A DNA stretch of 45,297 nt. It comes from Vibrio zhanjiangensis. GTDB taxonomy: Bacteria; Pseudomonadota; Gammaproteobacteria; Enterobacterales; Vibrionaceae. Positions within the stretch are counted from its first letter, which is position 1. The number at the start of each line of letters is the position of its first letter. Below, one piece after another: positions 28,114-36,506 of this stretch. The position numbers and the translations under genes were made by a program. The DNA is taken from positions 356 through 45,652 of the forward strand of contig NZ_BSPW01000019.1 in NCBI RefSeq assembly GCF_030161235.1, written 5' to 3'. The notes under the pieces were generated by a model that made no database searches, was not told the origin of the DNA, and was given only the letters and a program-made list of their open reading frames with translations.

Positions 28114-29480
28114 GCACCTCCACTAGAACTGGTGAGGCTGAGACGTTGCGCCTGAACATTTTTGATGATTTGATTGTAGCGAGTCACAATGTCACTGACT
28201 GAACCGTACTGCTCGACCATCTGCCGATGTTCATTCTCGATGTTTTTTCGCGCTCGCTCTAACTGAACCATCACCTCATTTTTATGCGGTGAGTCGGCAT
28301 TAGATACCGCTAATTCTGCCGCCGAAATCATCTGTGTCGCTAGGTCGTACACCATCGCATTGGCAATAACAGTAGCACTTTCATCTGCAAATGAATTGGC
28401 AACACTGTCAGAGAGAACTGCCAAATTACGAATGATTGTGCCTACTGAGGCTGGAAGGTTTGTGATCAGTGCTTGCTCATCTGAAGTGATCGAACCAATA
28501 TTACTCCTGTACTTGAAAACAATTCCCGGTCGAGAATTTGTTCCTGCGAACGCTTCATAAATTTTTTGACGAACGCTGGTTATGGTGACAGTTTGTCTCG
28601 CTGGCGCTAAGCAATCATCATCACAATCATAGATTTTGACTTGACCACCGCCTACAAGGTCCGAAAGGGAAACTAGCCCCCCAGGCAGGCGCGATACAGG
28701 GTTAGTATCACCTCCACTGGCATCTGCTACCAAATCGCCAACGATCACCGAACCAGTAAGTGAAAGCATCGCCTCAAGCAGGGCAGTGTCACCATATTGA
28801 AACCAGGCACTTACAGAGTTAACTTTCAGTTGCTTCCAAACAATATTACCGATCATTTCTTGATATTTGGCTGGATCGTTATTCTTCAATTTCCGTAGTG
28901 GCGTTTCTCCGTCTTGTTCTTGTACCGAACCGAACATATCGTCATAAAGCCCAGCCCCCGTAGCCTTAATAGATGCCTTGGTTTTATGCTGAATATCAAA
29001 TGCTGATGTCGCGTCATTAACAATCCCTTGCGCCAATTGGCAGCTATTCGCTAAGTGCTGGTTCAATGCTTGAACCTTTTTCTGAAAGTTCTCCATCCAC
29101 TTCGCTCCATCCGGGAAAACGTTATCCAGAGCCAACTGGAACGCATAACCTTTTGCGTTGGCCGCTACTGCTCGCATCATCGTGACTAGCTGCTCAGCAT
29201 TAATAAATGAGAACGACCCGCCAAACATATCAACCCCACCACATCCTGCCTTCCAGGATGGCGGAGTAAAAGAAACAAGGTTCTGCTCATAGATGCGTGA
29301 CTTAACGGTATAGCGCCCCCCAGTGAAGACCCCCCGACGCTGTGACTCATGGACACCAGGCAAAGTGGTATTGCTCATTTCATTGAATAAGCGATCCATT
29401 TCAGACTGTAGCCCCCCGGCGGAAACCGGGGCGGTTACTGTCGATGCAGCGATAATCGCCGCCAAAATTGTTTTCCGCAT
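28110..29480 (-). CDS. traH: Conjugal transfer pilus assembly protein TraH
   Basis: A 456-residue periplasmic protein with a signal peptide (MRKTILAAIIAASTVTAPVSA). The conserved TraH region includes CGGVDMFGGSFSFINAEQLV and a cysteine pair (DCDDDCLAP). TraH acts in F-type pilus assembly and mating. It is the first gene of a traH-traG pair. A good activator-box candidate (29550-29565) lies 70-85 bases before the start. Confidence 0.93.
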   Translation of the reverse strand: MRKTILAAIIAASTVTAPVSAGGLQSEMDRLFNEMSNTTLPGVHESQRRGVFTGGRYTVKSRIYEQNLVSFTPPSWKAGCGGVDMFGGSFSFINAEQLVTMMRAVAANAKGYAFQLALDNVFPDGAKWMENFQKKVQALNQHLANSCQLAQGIVNDATSAFDIQHKTKASIKATGAGLYDDMFGSVQEQDGETPLRKLKNNDPAKYQEMIGNIVWKQLKVNSVSAWFQYGDTALLEAMLSLTGSVIVGDLVADASGGDTNPVSRLPGGLVSLSDLVGGGQVKIYDCDDDCLAPARQTVTITSVRQKIYEAFAGTNSRPGIVFKYRSNIGSITSDEQALITNLPASVGTIIRNLAVLSDSVANSFADESATVIANAMVYDLATQMISAAELAVSNADSPHKNEVMVQLERARKNIENEHRQMVEQYGSVSDIVTRYNQIIKNVQAQRLSLTSSSGGA

Positions 29481-29549
29481 AACAGAAGCTCCATTCTTTA
29501 ATGAGCTTCTATTTTCTCAGCCCTTTCATCTAATTCTTAGCTGTCTAAC

Positions 29550-29565
29550 TGCCCCAAAAGGGTGC
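29550..29565 (-). promoter_or_regulatory. Candidate SgaCD/AcaCD box of traHG
   Basis: TGCCCCAAAAGGGTGC matches the TGCCC-N5-GGG pattern and lies 70-85 bases before traH. This spacing is like that at traN and rdfN. The lipoprotein gene at 29722 diverges from the same region and might share it. Confidence 0.6.
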
Positions 29566-29721
29566 TATCGGGAGTAAGTTCAATTTATTTTCAACCTCTC
29601 CTAAATTGTTCTGACGCAACAACTTAAAAACTCCCCAAAAAGTCATTTTCAGGGCCTTGCGTTTCCAACTTTCCGTGAGATCTTAGATATGAAAGCAATG
29701 TTTTTTAACGGAGATAATTCA

Positions 29722-30576
29722 ATGAATCATAAATTGATACTGTCATTGTTTACGGCAGCATTATTAGCAACAGGATGTGCTTCAACATCAGAACCACTTA
29801 GTTATAATGATGACAAAAGCCGAGCTTTGAATATCGCTCAGGCCGGAGGCATTTACGATACCAGTGATCGCATCGTACCTCGTGCTAACTACGAGGACCT
29901 CCAATGCGCTGGAAATACGCTGGATAAAACCCTGCTGTTTACCAGCTCAGCTGGCGCTGGTTTGGATCTAGCGGACGGGTTCGGAATTGGGCTCGCTCTG
30001 TCGCTGGCCGAAAACCCAACTCCGGCGAACCGCAACAGCATCATAGCCTGGATGCCTGAGAGCGATGCTGCGTCTAAATCAGAAACCGCAGAGAAGCTAC
30101 GTGAGGCATTCACAAAAGCCATTGAACTATCTCTTGATGAGCTAGGCGCGAACTACGTTAAAAGCCCCGGCCACAAAGGCGAGGTAGTCGAGATCCGCTT
30201 TGATAGTGAGCCCCTTGGCTGTCCGGACTACGCTGAAAATCCAGAACTGGACTGGGGAGAACTGTGCTTCGTTCAAGCACAAATTATCGAGCCCAAAACA
30301 CCAAGCCTTACCCCTGCATTCGTGAGCTCAGAAGCGACCTCTTACCGCTTTAACTCAAAAGACAAGTACCGCTATCACCGCTTCAAAGTGCTGCTTCCAG
30401 AACAAGCTCAGGGGCTCCAGGAGCCTCTGACTCGTGCAATCAGCCGCAACCTGCCTGATTGGGCGTTCATCTACATTGCCCGTGGACAAGTACAGCTGGA
30501 CGAGCAAACCGTCACCGTTCCCTATCTACTGGAACAAGGCAAACCGAACCTGTTCATTCACCACGATGACGCTTAA
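29722..30576 (+). CDS. Predicted lipoprotein, island backbone
   Basis: A 284-residue protein with a lipoprotein signal ending LLATGC (Cys19). The start at MNHKLILSLF (29722) is set by GGAG 8 bases upstream and by the signal peptide; the frame is open 11 codons further. The rest is a soluble, exported domain with two cysteines (GCPDYAEN, WGELCFV). No family recognised. It diverges from traH, which suggests an envelope role in transfer. Confidence 0.7.
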   Translation: MNHKLILSLFTAALLATGCASTSEPLSYNDDKSRALNIAQAGGIYDTSDRIVPRANYEDLQCAGNTLDKTLLFTSSAGAGLDLADGFGIGLALSLAENPTPANRNSIIAWMPESDAASKSETAEKLREAFTKAIELSLDELGANYVKSPGHKGEVVEIRFDSEPLGCPDYAENPELDWGELCFVQAQIIEPKTPSLTPAFVSSEATSYRFNSKDKYRYHRFKVLLPEQAQGLQEPLTRAISRNLPDWAFIYIARGQVQLDEQTVTVPYLLEQGKPNLFIHHDDA

Positions 30577-30633
30577 GACAACAACAGGGGAGCTGACGGC
30601 GCTGCCTACCAGCTCCTCACAGGAGATAAAACC

Positions 30634-31347
30634 ATGATGACTTTAACTACCGTATCCGAACGGCTCAGCAGTACCCAAAGCCGAGTATTTTGGCGTGTTG
30701 GCACCCAGCGCAAAGGTATCCTCGATGTCACCCTAGATTTTGAAAACGACGATAGCGCCCTACTCTGCGAGCTATGTGCTATCCGTCACTTACTGATTGA
30801 GAGCCAAGTGTTTGGGCGTGCGCCAGGTACAGGAAAGGGCTACAAACTGGTTGTATCAAAAGGTGCTATTAAGAAGCTGGCACGAGGAAAATCCGACAAA
30901 AAGTACGCCCAAAAGTTTGCGGCCTTCCTGCAATCTCGCTTGGCTGGAGTGCTGATCGAGGTCTCCACCAAAACGGAGTTCATGGCCGATATCAAGGTGG
31001 AAGTTACAGAGCAACTGCTGGCTGAACGTAAACACTACGCAGGCACCTTTGATACTATCGAAACGCCTGCAATGGGCACGGTTCTGGTAACAGCTCACGC
31101 TGTATCACGATACAGCGAGCGGATCACCTCAGGTAAGCCCAAAGCCCCGTGGCTGTCCTTAGTGAAGCGCATCCAGAACCCAGAGCTTCGCATTTACCCT
31201 CTTCCGGAGCGAGAGCGCCGTCGCAAAGCCAAGAAATACGGCACCGCTGACAATGTGGAGGAATGGGGCCATCCGAGCAGTGAGTTCCACTTCCTGATAC
31301 TGAACGATCAGGGCACCAGAACACTCATCACCGCCTACGAACGCTAG
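30634..31347 (+). CDS. Conserved hypothetical protein of the element backbone
   Basis: A 237-residue basic soluble protein with AGGAG 8 bases before its ATG. It has an alpha/beta look (KGILDVTLDFEND, GKGYKLVVSKGAIKKLARG) and a basic C-terminal half (PLPERERRRKAKKYG). I do not recognise the family. It is co-oriented with the lipoprotein, 57 bases downstream of it, and ends before a strong terminator. Confidence 0.65.
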   Translation: MMTLTTVSERLSSTQSRVFWRVGTQRKGILDVTLDFENDDSALLCELCAIRHLLIESQVFGRAPGTGKGYKLVVSKGAIKKLARGKSDKKYAQKFAAFLQSRLAGVLIEVSTKTEFMADIKVEVTEQLLAERKHYAGTFDTIETPAMGTVLVTAHAVSRYSERITSGKPKAPWLSLVKRIQNPELRIYPLPERERRRKAKKYGTADNVEEWGHPSSEFHFLILNDQGTRTLITAYER

Positions 31348-31357
31348 GCCAGAAACG

Positions 31358-31384
31358 AAAAAAGCCGGGAACCCCGGCTTTTTT
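31358..31384. terminator. Bidirectional rho-independent terminator
   Basis: AAAAAAGCCGGG (31358-31369) is followed 3 bases later by CCCGGCTTTTTT (31373-31384). A-run, GC stem, tight loop and T-run make this a textbook terminator. It serves the rightward gene ending at 31347 and the leftward gene ending at 31390. Confidence 0.92.
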
Positions 31385-31389
31385 CACGA

Positions 31390-31671
31390 TCAATGAACTG
31401 TTTCATCGACACCGAACGCTTTCTCCCAAGATTCACCGCTTTCAGCTGCATCCAGGTCGATAACGAATTCCAGCTCGATGCGATCCAGTTCCAGCGACCG
31501 CATTTCACATTGTTCAGTAACCAACTCCCGATAACGGTTTTCAGCTTCATCGTGAGATGTCGCTGAAATCGTCTCTGAAAACAGTTCCTGATGTTTGTGA
31601 TTGTTGAAAGCGTAAAACATGGTGCCAACAACATCGTAGTTACGCATAGCGCATTGAGTTTGTACCGACAT
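31390..31671 (-). CDS. Small acidic hypothetical protein
   Basis: A 93-residue acidic protein (MSVQTQCAMRNYDVVGTMFY) with AGGAGA 7 bases before the ATG. The sequence looks like a small beta-then-helix fold (HDEAENRYRELV). No recognised family. It lies in the block of small conserved genes between traH and mpsB. A hairpin (31694-31724) separates it from the upstream pair of genes. Confidence 0.65.
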   Translation of the reverse strand: MSVQTQCAMRNYDVVGTMFYAFNNHKHQELFSETISATSHDEAENRYRELVTEQCEMRSLELDRIELEFVIDLDAAESGESWEKAFGVDETVH

Positions 31672-31693
31672 AACAGTCTCCTAGTACGGTTAG

Positions 31694-31724
31694 GCCGGGA
31701 ATCCCCACCGGGATTTTTCCCGGC
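31694..31724. terminator. Hairpin terminator
   Basis: GCCGGGAA (31694-31701) pairs with TTCCCGGC (31717-31724) around a 15-base loop, between two leftward genes. Leftward read-through would meet the stem with few U residues after it, so it may attenuate rather than stop transcription. Confidence 0.55.
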
Positions 31725-31739
31725 AAGGGTTTGTTTGAT

Positions 31740-31994
31740 TTAATTAATTACTTTATCGACCAACGCGCCAAAAGCGGCCATTGCATCGCTATACGAGTCA
31801 TAAGTACGGTCAGTGACCTGCTTAGGCAGGCCGTACTCATCTTCGTAAAGCCCCAGGAACAGACGTCCATCACTATCAGGAAGCAGAGAGACTTGATTGA
31901 ACAAAGGGCTAATCTCGTCTCCAGTTGCTTGTTGATAGGTGGTTTTCATCATATCCAAAGCAGTTTCCTCAGTGATCACATCGAACAGGCTCAT
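31740..31994 (-). CDS. Small acidic hypothetical protein
   Basis: An 84-residue acidic protein beginning MSLFDVITEETALDMMKTTY. The ATG at 31992-31994 is chosen over an upstream GTG, because GGAGGT sits 6 bases before it and the stop of the preceding gene overlaps it (TAATG). Translation is therefore coupled to the membrane protein upstream. Function unknown. Confidence 0.65.
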   Translation of the reverse strand: MSLFDVITEETALDMMKTTYQQATGDEISPLFNQVSLLPDSDGRLFLGLYEDEYGLPKQVTDRTYDSYSDAMAAFGALVDKVIN

Positions 31995-32302
31995 TAGCAC
32001 ACCTCCAGGCAGCGGTTAAACGCTGATAAGCGGCGTGGCTCACGAACGATCTGGCCGTCAATTGGCGCAGACTCGATGAAAGCACGAGGCGTTTTGTGAG
32101 CTTTAGGCTCATGGCTAAGCCACTCACCGACAACAGCGTTGTCACTCACTTGGGTAGGCATGACGGCCTTTACAGGCCGCTTCTTAGAAAGACCTAACGC
32201 AGCTTTAAGCAGATACAGCATTCCGCGAGCAAGCAGAGATGCTGAAACCGCAAACAGTGCGACGGTAACGATCATGACTAAGAAAAAAGTGGTTGCAGAC
32301 AT
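31994..32302 (-). CDS. Small membrane-anchored hypothetical protein
   Basis: A 102-residue protein with an N-terminal hydrophobic region (residues 5-38, FFLVMIVTVALFAVSASLL) and a basic cytoplasmic tail. GAGGTGAAG precedes its ATG. It is first in a two-gene unit with the acidic protein that overlaps its stop codon. Function unknown. Confidence 0.65.
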   Translation of the reverse strand: MSATTFFLVMIVTVALFAVSASLLARGMLYLLKAALGLSKKRPVKAVMPTQVSDNAVVGEWLSHEPKAHKTPRAFIESAPIDGQIVREPRRLSAFNRCLEVC

Positions 32303-32680
32303 AGCTTCACCTCATATTTTTGAGAGAGCTATCCCCACACGGGATTAGCTCCCGAGTGGGTTCAAAGTTAATTTGCTGTTTGTTTTTGGCGACCAGCTAT
32401 CGCACTTATCAGCTACAAGAGCTGAATGAGCTTCCAAGATAACAGCTTGTCCTACTTAGACAAATCGCTCCAGTTGCCTTTTTAGGGCGTCAGACTGTTC
32501 AGCTCCCGCCCCCAAGAAAGCAGATCTCCACCTAAAGAAACCATTAACCCCATTTGAGCACCAATTACGGCTCAGCCCATCAAGACGGCCACTTTCACAT
32601 GTGAAAGTGGAGCCGCTCCGCCATTGAAATCAGCAACTTGATCCCCATATAAAAAGGGTTAATTAACCTCTGGAGTACCT
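32303..32680. promoter_or_regulatory. Divergent regulatory region with inverted repeats
   Basis: This 380-base gap separates a leftward and a rightward gene. It holds the perfect palindrome at 32589-32610 and a GGGAGCTAATCCC inverted repeat near 32342-32354 in front of the leftward pair. Promoters for both directions are expected here; I cannot place -35/-10 elements with confidence. Confidence 0.5.
32589..32610. promoter_or_regulatory. Perfect 22 bp palindrome, also present upstream of rep
   Basis: CCACTTTCACATGTGAAAGTGG is a full palindrome. Its inner 20 bases recur exactly at 39164-39183, upstream of rep. A repeated exact palindrome in two control regions of one element points to a dimeric regulator, which is not identified. 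Confidence 0.7.
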
Positions 32681-33157
32681 ATGACCGACAGTACAGCAAT
32701 GGAAGCACTGTTCATCCAGCAGCGCTTGCAAATTATGAGCCTGGGCGTGCATCATGATGAGTTTTCTGATTCTTACCTCCACGCTTGGGAGTCTGGCACC
32801 TACCCGCTTCTGCAAGACACCGACGGCAGTGTGATCAGGATGCCTCATGAACCTTATACCGAGTTCTTCAAGACCCCAAAAGACAAAGTGCAACGACTGT
32901 TTGATCGCTTATGTACGGCATGGGACGCCAAAGAAGGACTGACGTTCTACGCCCTAGAAGATGAACTAGGCGTTCGCGGTGGTTATGGTAGTGAATGGGA
33001 TCGCGTCGATCTCATCAAGATCTGCCGTTACCTGTACCTGGAGCGTTCGTTTGACGAAGAGTTCTGGAAAACCCTAATCACACCGATGGAACACCCTTCC
33101 GAAGCATCGTCTATCCTGCGCGAATTTAACCGTGAGCGTGACATCTACTTCATGTAG
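32681..33157 (+). CDS. Conserved hypothetical protein of the element backbone
   Basis: A 158-residue acidic soluble protein (MTDSTAMEALFIQQRLQIM), rich in Glu/Asp and aromatic residues, with GGAG shortly before its ATG. Its position, convergent with mpsB, matches a conserved SGI1-like gene. No fold recognised. The upstream palindrome (32589-32610) lies 71 bases before the start and could control it. Confidence 0.7.
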   Translation: MTDSTAMEALFIQQRLQIMSLGVHHDEFSDSYLHAWESGTYPLLQDTDGSVIRMPHEPYTEFFKTPKDKVQRLFDRLCTAWDAKEGLTFYALEDELGVRGGYGSEWDRVDLIKICRYLYLERSFDEEFWKTLITPMEHPSEASSILREFNRERDIYFM

Positions 33158-33162
33158 TCTCT

Positions 33163-33450
33163 TCACAGTCCCGGAGGTCTCGGTGGATCTCCGGGGCGCT
33201 TTAGCAGCACCTGCCAGAGCACACGAAAAGCATAAAAGTGAGTCGCCTGTGTTTTCTGAGTCAGATCTGACTTTCTGGCATAGTATCGGTGGATGTGTGC
33301 CCGGCCGATTTGAGGTGGCGTACTCACTCCTAGTTCATTGGCTGCAATGTCATTACACGCATTTACCAGCAGCCGAATCTGAGCTCTCCTTGTCTGCTTG
33401 CCACCATGACGTAGGTATGAATGCGACCGTTCTTTAATCCATTTTTCCAC
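33163..33450 (-). CDS. mpsB: Mobilization accessory protein MpsB
   Basis: A 95-residue basic protein (MEKWIKERSHSYLRHGGKQTRR) with a GTG start, resembling the core-binding domain of tyrosine recombinases. In SGI1, MpsB is the small partner of MpsA in transfer from oriT. It starts 6 bases after the mpsA stop, with GGGGTGA as ribosome site overlapping that stop. The assignment rests on synteny and size. Confidence 0.78.
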   Translation of the reverse strand: MEKWIKERSHSYLRHGGKQTRRAQIRLLVNACNDIAANELGVSTPPQIGRAHIHRYYARKSDLTQKTQATHFYAFRVLWQVLLKRPGDPPRPPGL

Positions 33451-33456
33451 ACCGAA

Positions 33457-34461
33457 TCACCCCAAGTACGAATTTGTCACGTCAGTACGACCGTGACCCA
33501 GTTCTCTTGCTATTTGCATCCTGACCTCGCGATCAAGAGACTTTGCTGTTTCAACGCTAATTCCTTTTTCTCTGGCGATATATTTATGATGTACATTGCC
33601 ATGTTTTATTCTCGCTTTGACAGGACATTTCACACCAGATAATTTCTCATATCTATTTTGAGCATACGCATGACGCTCACCGTGGAATTTAACACCCAAC
33701 CTTGCCACTTCTTTGTAAGCATCCTGGCGAAACTCTTTATAGCTCTGTTCGGCTGGGATCATGCTGCGACCATTTTGAATATCCCTGGCATTCTCCAGCG
33801 CTTTAATTTGTGACTGCTCAAGAATAGGAACAACACGAGGCCGACCTCCTTTGGTCCCGTCCCTTATTTCAACAGCTCCTTTAATCTGGGCTTGATTCAG
33901 AGCTTTATTTGCATTCAGCTTTGCAGACTCTTCAAATCTAAGCCCTAGCTCTCGTTGTAAATTCAACAGCGCCCCAGTTCGCTCAGTTGCATTGTAGGTT
34001 GCTTTATCGTGGCGCTCCTGGGAAATACTTTTGTCCCCTTCACTAATGCCACTCCGTTTAGGTAAATCACCTTGCTTTACTGGATCAACACGAACCTTAT
34101 TATCTCCACGCGCAATTTCCATAACTCTATTCACAGCACTTAAATAATTTTGTGCTGTAGAGGCTTTAATATCTCCAGATTCAAATCGATCTCTAAGGTG
34201 ATCGGCATATTGCATCAAGTGCGAAACTTCAACTTTTCTAAGATCTTTAATTCCCTGTTCAGCTTTGGCCCAGGAACAAAATACATTCCAGCGATCATGG
34301 ATCGTGCGAATAGACTCAAATGACTTGTACTCTTCTTTCAGCGCATTTAGCCCTGCGAAACCCATGTCACGACTTTTGAGGCCAAAATTTCTGACATCCG
34401 GATTCGTTCGTTCACATCGCACTGATGCACTCCTCTTAGTTGTTCTGTCGTAATTAGCCAT
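33457..34461 (-). CDS. mpsA: Tyrosine-recombinase-like mobilization protein MpsA
   Basis: A 334-residue protein with tyrosine recombinase catalytic residues: R175 (LGLRFEES), K204 (GTKGGRPR), H260-x-x-R263 (FHGERHAYA), H323 (LGHGRT) and Y332 (TNSYLG). In SGI1 the equivalent protein is the atypical relaxase that processes oriT during IncC-helped transfer. Here it is followed by mpsB and preceded by a GC-rich hairpin region. The integrase role belongs to the other recombinase at 7.6 kb, so mobilization is the better call for this one. Confidence 0.85.
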   Translation of the reverse strand: MANYDRTTKRSASVRCERTNPDVRNFGLKSRDMGFAGLNALKEEYKSFESIRTIHDRWNVFCSWAKAEQGIKDLRKVEVSHLMQYADHLRDRFESGDIKASTAQNYLSAVNRVMEIARGDNKVRVDPVKQGDLPKRSGISEGDKSISQERHDKATYNATERTGALLNLQRELGLRFEESAKLNANKALNQAQIKGAVEIRDGTKGGRPRVVPILEQSQIKALENARDIQNGRSMIPAEQSYKEFRQDAYKEVARLGVKFHGERHAYAQNRYEKLSGVKCPVKARIKHGNVHHKYIAREKGISVETAKSLDREVRMQIARELGHGRTDVTNSYLG

Positions 34462-34860
34462 GCCCCGAACTGGTGTTAAGTGATATGCAGTTTTTGGTGG
34501 CAGCTCTGCGTGCTGCTGGCTAAGCGGTTCTCGCCGCTACAGAGGGCAGATAAGACGATGCCCACGTCTACTTTGTTACGACCAAACATTGCTATGGCAG
34601 GGGCTCTGCTCTCAACCGTCTGGCCTGCCTGGAATGGCAAACTGACGGCAGATCCGGCTGATGTCGTCTCTGATGCCTCCCAAATTATGGGAAGGCCCCG
34701 GCGAAGCCGGGATGTTTCGCGCGGATTCCCGCGCGGAGCGAAAGCCCCGACGCCTTGAGCGGCGCGGCTTCCGTCGGGTGCCTCGTCCCCCGTCTCTGTT
34801 CCCTGACGGTAGACAGAGACGGGGGCGAAGCATCAGCTCCGCAGCAATAGCAACATCTGT
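34462..34860. other. Candidate origin of transfer (oriT) with four GC-rich hairpins
   Basis: Immediately upstream of mpsA lie four stems: CCCGGC/GCCGGG (34697-34711), CGCGCGG/CCGCGCG (34718-34735), CCGACG/CGTCGG (34747-34777) and a 13 bp perfect stem CCCCCGTCTCTGT/ACAGAGACGGGGG (34787-34825). SGI1's oriT is known to lie upstream of mpsA. The region is much more GC-rich than its surroundings. The nick site cannot be read from sequence. The hairpins overlap a possible small gene on the minus strand. Confidence 0.6.
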
Positions 34861-35022
34861 TACAGGTTGTTGCTCAGGAGGAGAGCGGGTATTTTTGACT
34901 AGCTCAGGAGGGAGCCTAGAAACTGAGACCTTTGGCTGGTCGCAGGTAAGAAGCATTGTGCTGCGCAAAACGCATACAGCAATGCAGCAGCACAACGCTG
35001 CAAACAATAAGAATAGAAACAT
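34612..35022 (-). CDS. Possible small membrane-anchored protein upstream of mpsA
   Basis: A 136-residue frame with a hydrophobic start (MFLFLLFAALCCCIAVCVL) and a very strong ribosome site (GGAGG, 7 bases). The second half is Arg/Pro-rich and runs through the hairpin region, so it may not be under protein-level selection. The start signals and a candidate activator box just upstream (35061-35077) suggest that at least the 5' part is expressed. Function unknown. Confidence 0.4.
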   Translation of the reverse strand: MFLFLLFAALCCCIAVCVLRSTMLLTCDQPKVSVSRLPPELVKNTRSPPEQQPVTDVAIAAELMLRPRLCLPSGNRDGGRGTRRKPRRSRRRGFRSARESARNIPASPGPSHNLGGIRDDISRICRQFAIPGRPDG

Positions 35023-35060
35023 TATGTTTCCTCCGTTCTGTTAAATTTCAGGCGGAGGAG

Positions 35061-35077
35061 TGCCCTATCAGGGGTCA
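35061..35077 (-). promoter_or_regulatory. Candidate SgaCD/AcaCD box upstream of the mpsA region
   Basis: TGCCCTATCAGGGGTCA matches the TGCCC-N5-GGG pattern of the traH and rdfN promoters. It lies 39-55 bases before the small gene at 35022, in the right place to switch on the oriT-proximal operon. Confidence 0.5.
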
Positions 35078-35201
35078 CATCCCCCAGATGGGTTAACTAT
35101 GTAGAGCCATTCGGCTGTAAGTATTTTGAAGTGGTTTATGCTATTTCTTTGTAACGATGACTAGCTACCAACGACCGACTTAGGGCGGTATTCCATCCTT
35201 T

Positions 35202-35229
35202 ATGATAGTGTCGTTAGTCTGTGTGTCAA
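35202..35229 (-). promoter_or_regulatory. Sigma-70 promoter reading towards mpsA
   Basis: A perfect TTGACA (35224-35229) and TATCAT (35202-35207) are 16 bases apart on the minus strand. The first frame downstream is the small gene at 35022. The leader of about 170 bases would include the TGCCC-N5-GGG motif. Confidence 0.6.
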
Positions 35230-35359
35230 CTGCTATCAAAGAGGCTTTTTAGGTTGCTTTTCGACGTAATTTTCAGTCCTATCGTCACAGCTATTAATCC
35301 AAAAGCAACTTTTCGAGGGCTTTCAAACATAACACATACAAACATACCTGTTGCCTTAA

Positions 35360-35391
35360 TCAAAATACTATCTTGAGATAGTATTTTGATA
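35360..35391. promoter_or_regulatory. 32 bp palindrome in front of the CoiA-like gene
   Basis: Arms ATCAAAATACTATCT (35360-35374) and AGATAGTATTTTGAT (35377-35391) are perfect inverted copies with a 2-base centre. It lies 37 bases before the start codon of the CoiA-like gene. It is most likely an operator for a dimeric repressor; a rho-independent terminator is unlikely, because the stem is AT-rich and has almost no loop. Confidence 0.65.
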
Positions 35392-35428
35392 TGAGAAACA
35401 TAAAGCTACGCTGCGAAGGAAAATTCAT

Positions 35429-35998
35429 ATGCCGTTTATTGGACATGACACGGTTAATGACAAACGCGTCAACATCCTTAACTACGAAGACCCGAGAGCA
35501 ATATTTAAACGAGGTCAAATAGTATGTCGATACTGTAAAGAGGAATTGGTGATCAGAGGAAACTCTAGAATAAGCGTACCCAAAATACACTTCATGCACC
35601 TATCAAATGAGTGCAAAGGAGAATACAAACATCATCCAGAAAGTCCCGAACACTTATTCTTTAAAGAGCTCCTTTCAAGGGACTTAGCCAAAGATCTTGA
35701 TGAGTATAGTAATGCACGTGTAGAGCTCGAATGTCCTGTTGATTCCATAAAGCGAATCATTGATGTTGCTTTTATCTTCCCTAATGGATGGGTTGTTGCC
35801 CATGAAGTTCAGTTAAGTGCGATCACACCCAATGAGTTAGAGGAGAGAACTAATGATTACAGAAAAGCAGGAATTGACGTTACTTGGTGGCTTGGGAAGC
35901 AGGCAAATACCCAAAAAAATCGCCAATGGTGCTACGAAAAACTGGGTGAGTGTCACACCATTGATTACGAAAAGCTGGTCGAACATTCAGCCAAGTGA
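35429..35998 (+). CDS. CoiA-like putative nuclease
   Basis: A 189-residue protein resembling competence protein CoiA. It has a Zn-finger-like C/H cluster (CRYCKEE, HFMHLSNEC) followed by a PD-(D/E)xK-type core: D (RIIDVAFIF), E-x-Q (VAHEVQLSAI), with Q in place of the common K. The C-terminal HTIDYEKLVEHSAK ends at a stop where an overlapping frame continues. AAGGAA precedes the ATG. It is first in an AT-rich three-gene cassette. CoiA acts on DNA in competence; a defence or mobile-DNA role here is inference. Confidence 0.65.
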   Translation: MPFIGHDTVNDKRVNILNYEDPRAIFKRGQIVCRYCKEELVIRGNSRISVPKIHFMHLSNECKGEYKHHPESPEHLFFKELLSRDLAKDLDEYSNARVELECPVDSIKRIIDVAFIFPNGWVVAHEVQLSAITPNELEERTNDYRKAGIDVTWWLGKQANTQKNRQWCYEKLGECHTIDYEKLVEHSAK

Positions 35999-36005
35999 AA
36001 AAGCT

Positions 36006-36506
36006 GTGAGATATGGGAGCTCTGAACCTAAATTTTTCACCTCCTTTTGGTGGTCGCTATCGATTGAAAATTCTAGTGAATTTAATTACCCAATGCTCCC
36101 TGCGGATAGACAAAGAATGCCGAATCAAACAATGATCTCGTATACACTCATTCACCGCTTACTATTTGCTACACTTCAATGCTGGGCTACAACATCGCCA
36201 ATAGAAAAATCGCGATTAATGAATGGAATAGGAACCCCTAAAAGTCAAGCGCAAGCAGCAGCCCTATTAGGAGCTTGGGAAGGTGTTGGATTTTTAACGA
36301 AAGAAGGAAAAAGAAGAACTGCATCGTACAAGATAGTTGATGGCTATAAAGCAGGAAATTGGCCAGGAGCCACAAATGAGCAACGAAAACAGTGCTACCA
36401 AAGAATACTAAGAAACATACCATTGGGCATAAATCTGAATGCAGTCAAAAAAAGGGCTGTATGCTTAAAGAGAATAACTTATGAAGCCGCAGACTTTACT
36501 CTTTAA
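36006..36506 (+). CDS. Hypothetical protein, second gene of the CoiA cassette
   Basis: Its reading frame is open from 35853 but overlaps the CoiA-like gene. I place the start at a GTG 7 bases after the coiA stop (VRYGSSEPKFFTSF), giving 166 residues. It could instead be joined to the upstream gene by a frameshift. It is a basic protein with a segment TPKSQAQAAALLGAWEGVGFL that looks like a helix-turn-helix. No family recognised. Confidence 0.5.
   Translation: MRYGSSEPKFFTSFWWSLSIENSSEFNYPMLPADRQRMPNQTMISYTLIHRLLFATLQCWATTSPIEKSRLMNGIGTPKSQAQAAALLGAWEGVGFLTKEGKRRTASYKIVDGYKAGNWPGATNEQRKQCYQRILRNIPLGINLNAVKKRAVCLKRITYEAADFTL

Noticed and set aside
31344..31634. 96-codon minus-strand frame overlapping the 93-residue gene at 31390
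   Set aside because: Runs through the terminator at 31358-31384 and has no ribosome site; the 93-residue frame has AGGAGA before its ATG.
33457..34461. Reading the second tyrosine recombinase as another integrase
   Set aside because: It is internal to the island, paired with a small MpsB-like gene and next to hairpins, as in the SGI1 mobilization locus; no attachment repeat lies beside it.
34661..35044. 127-codon plus-strand frame in the oriT region
   Set aside because: Arg/Pro-rich shadow of a GC-rich hairpin region with no ribosome site; the opposite frame has the better start.
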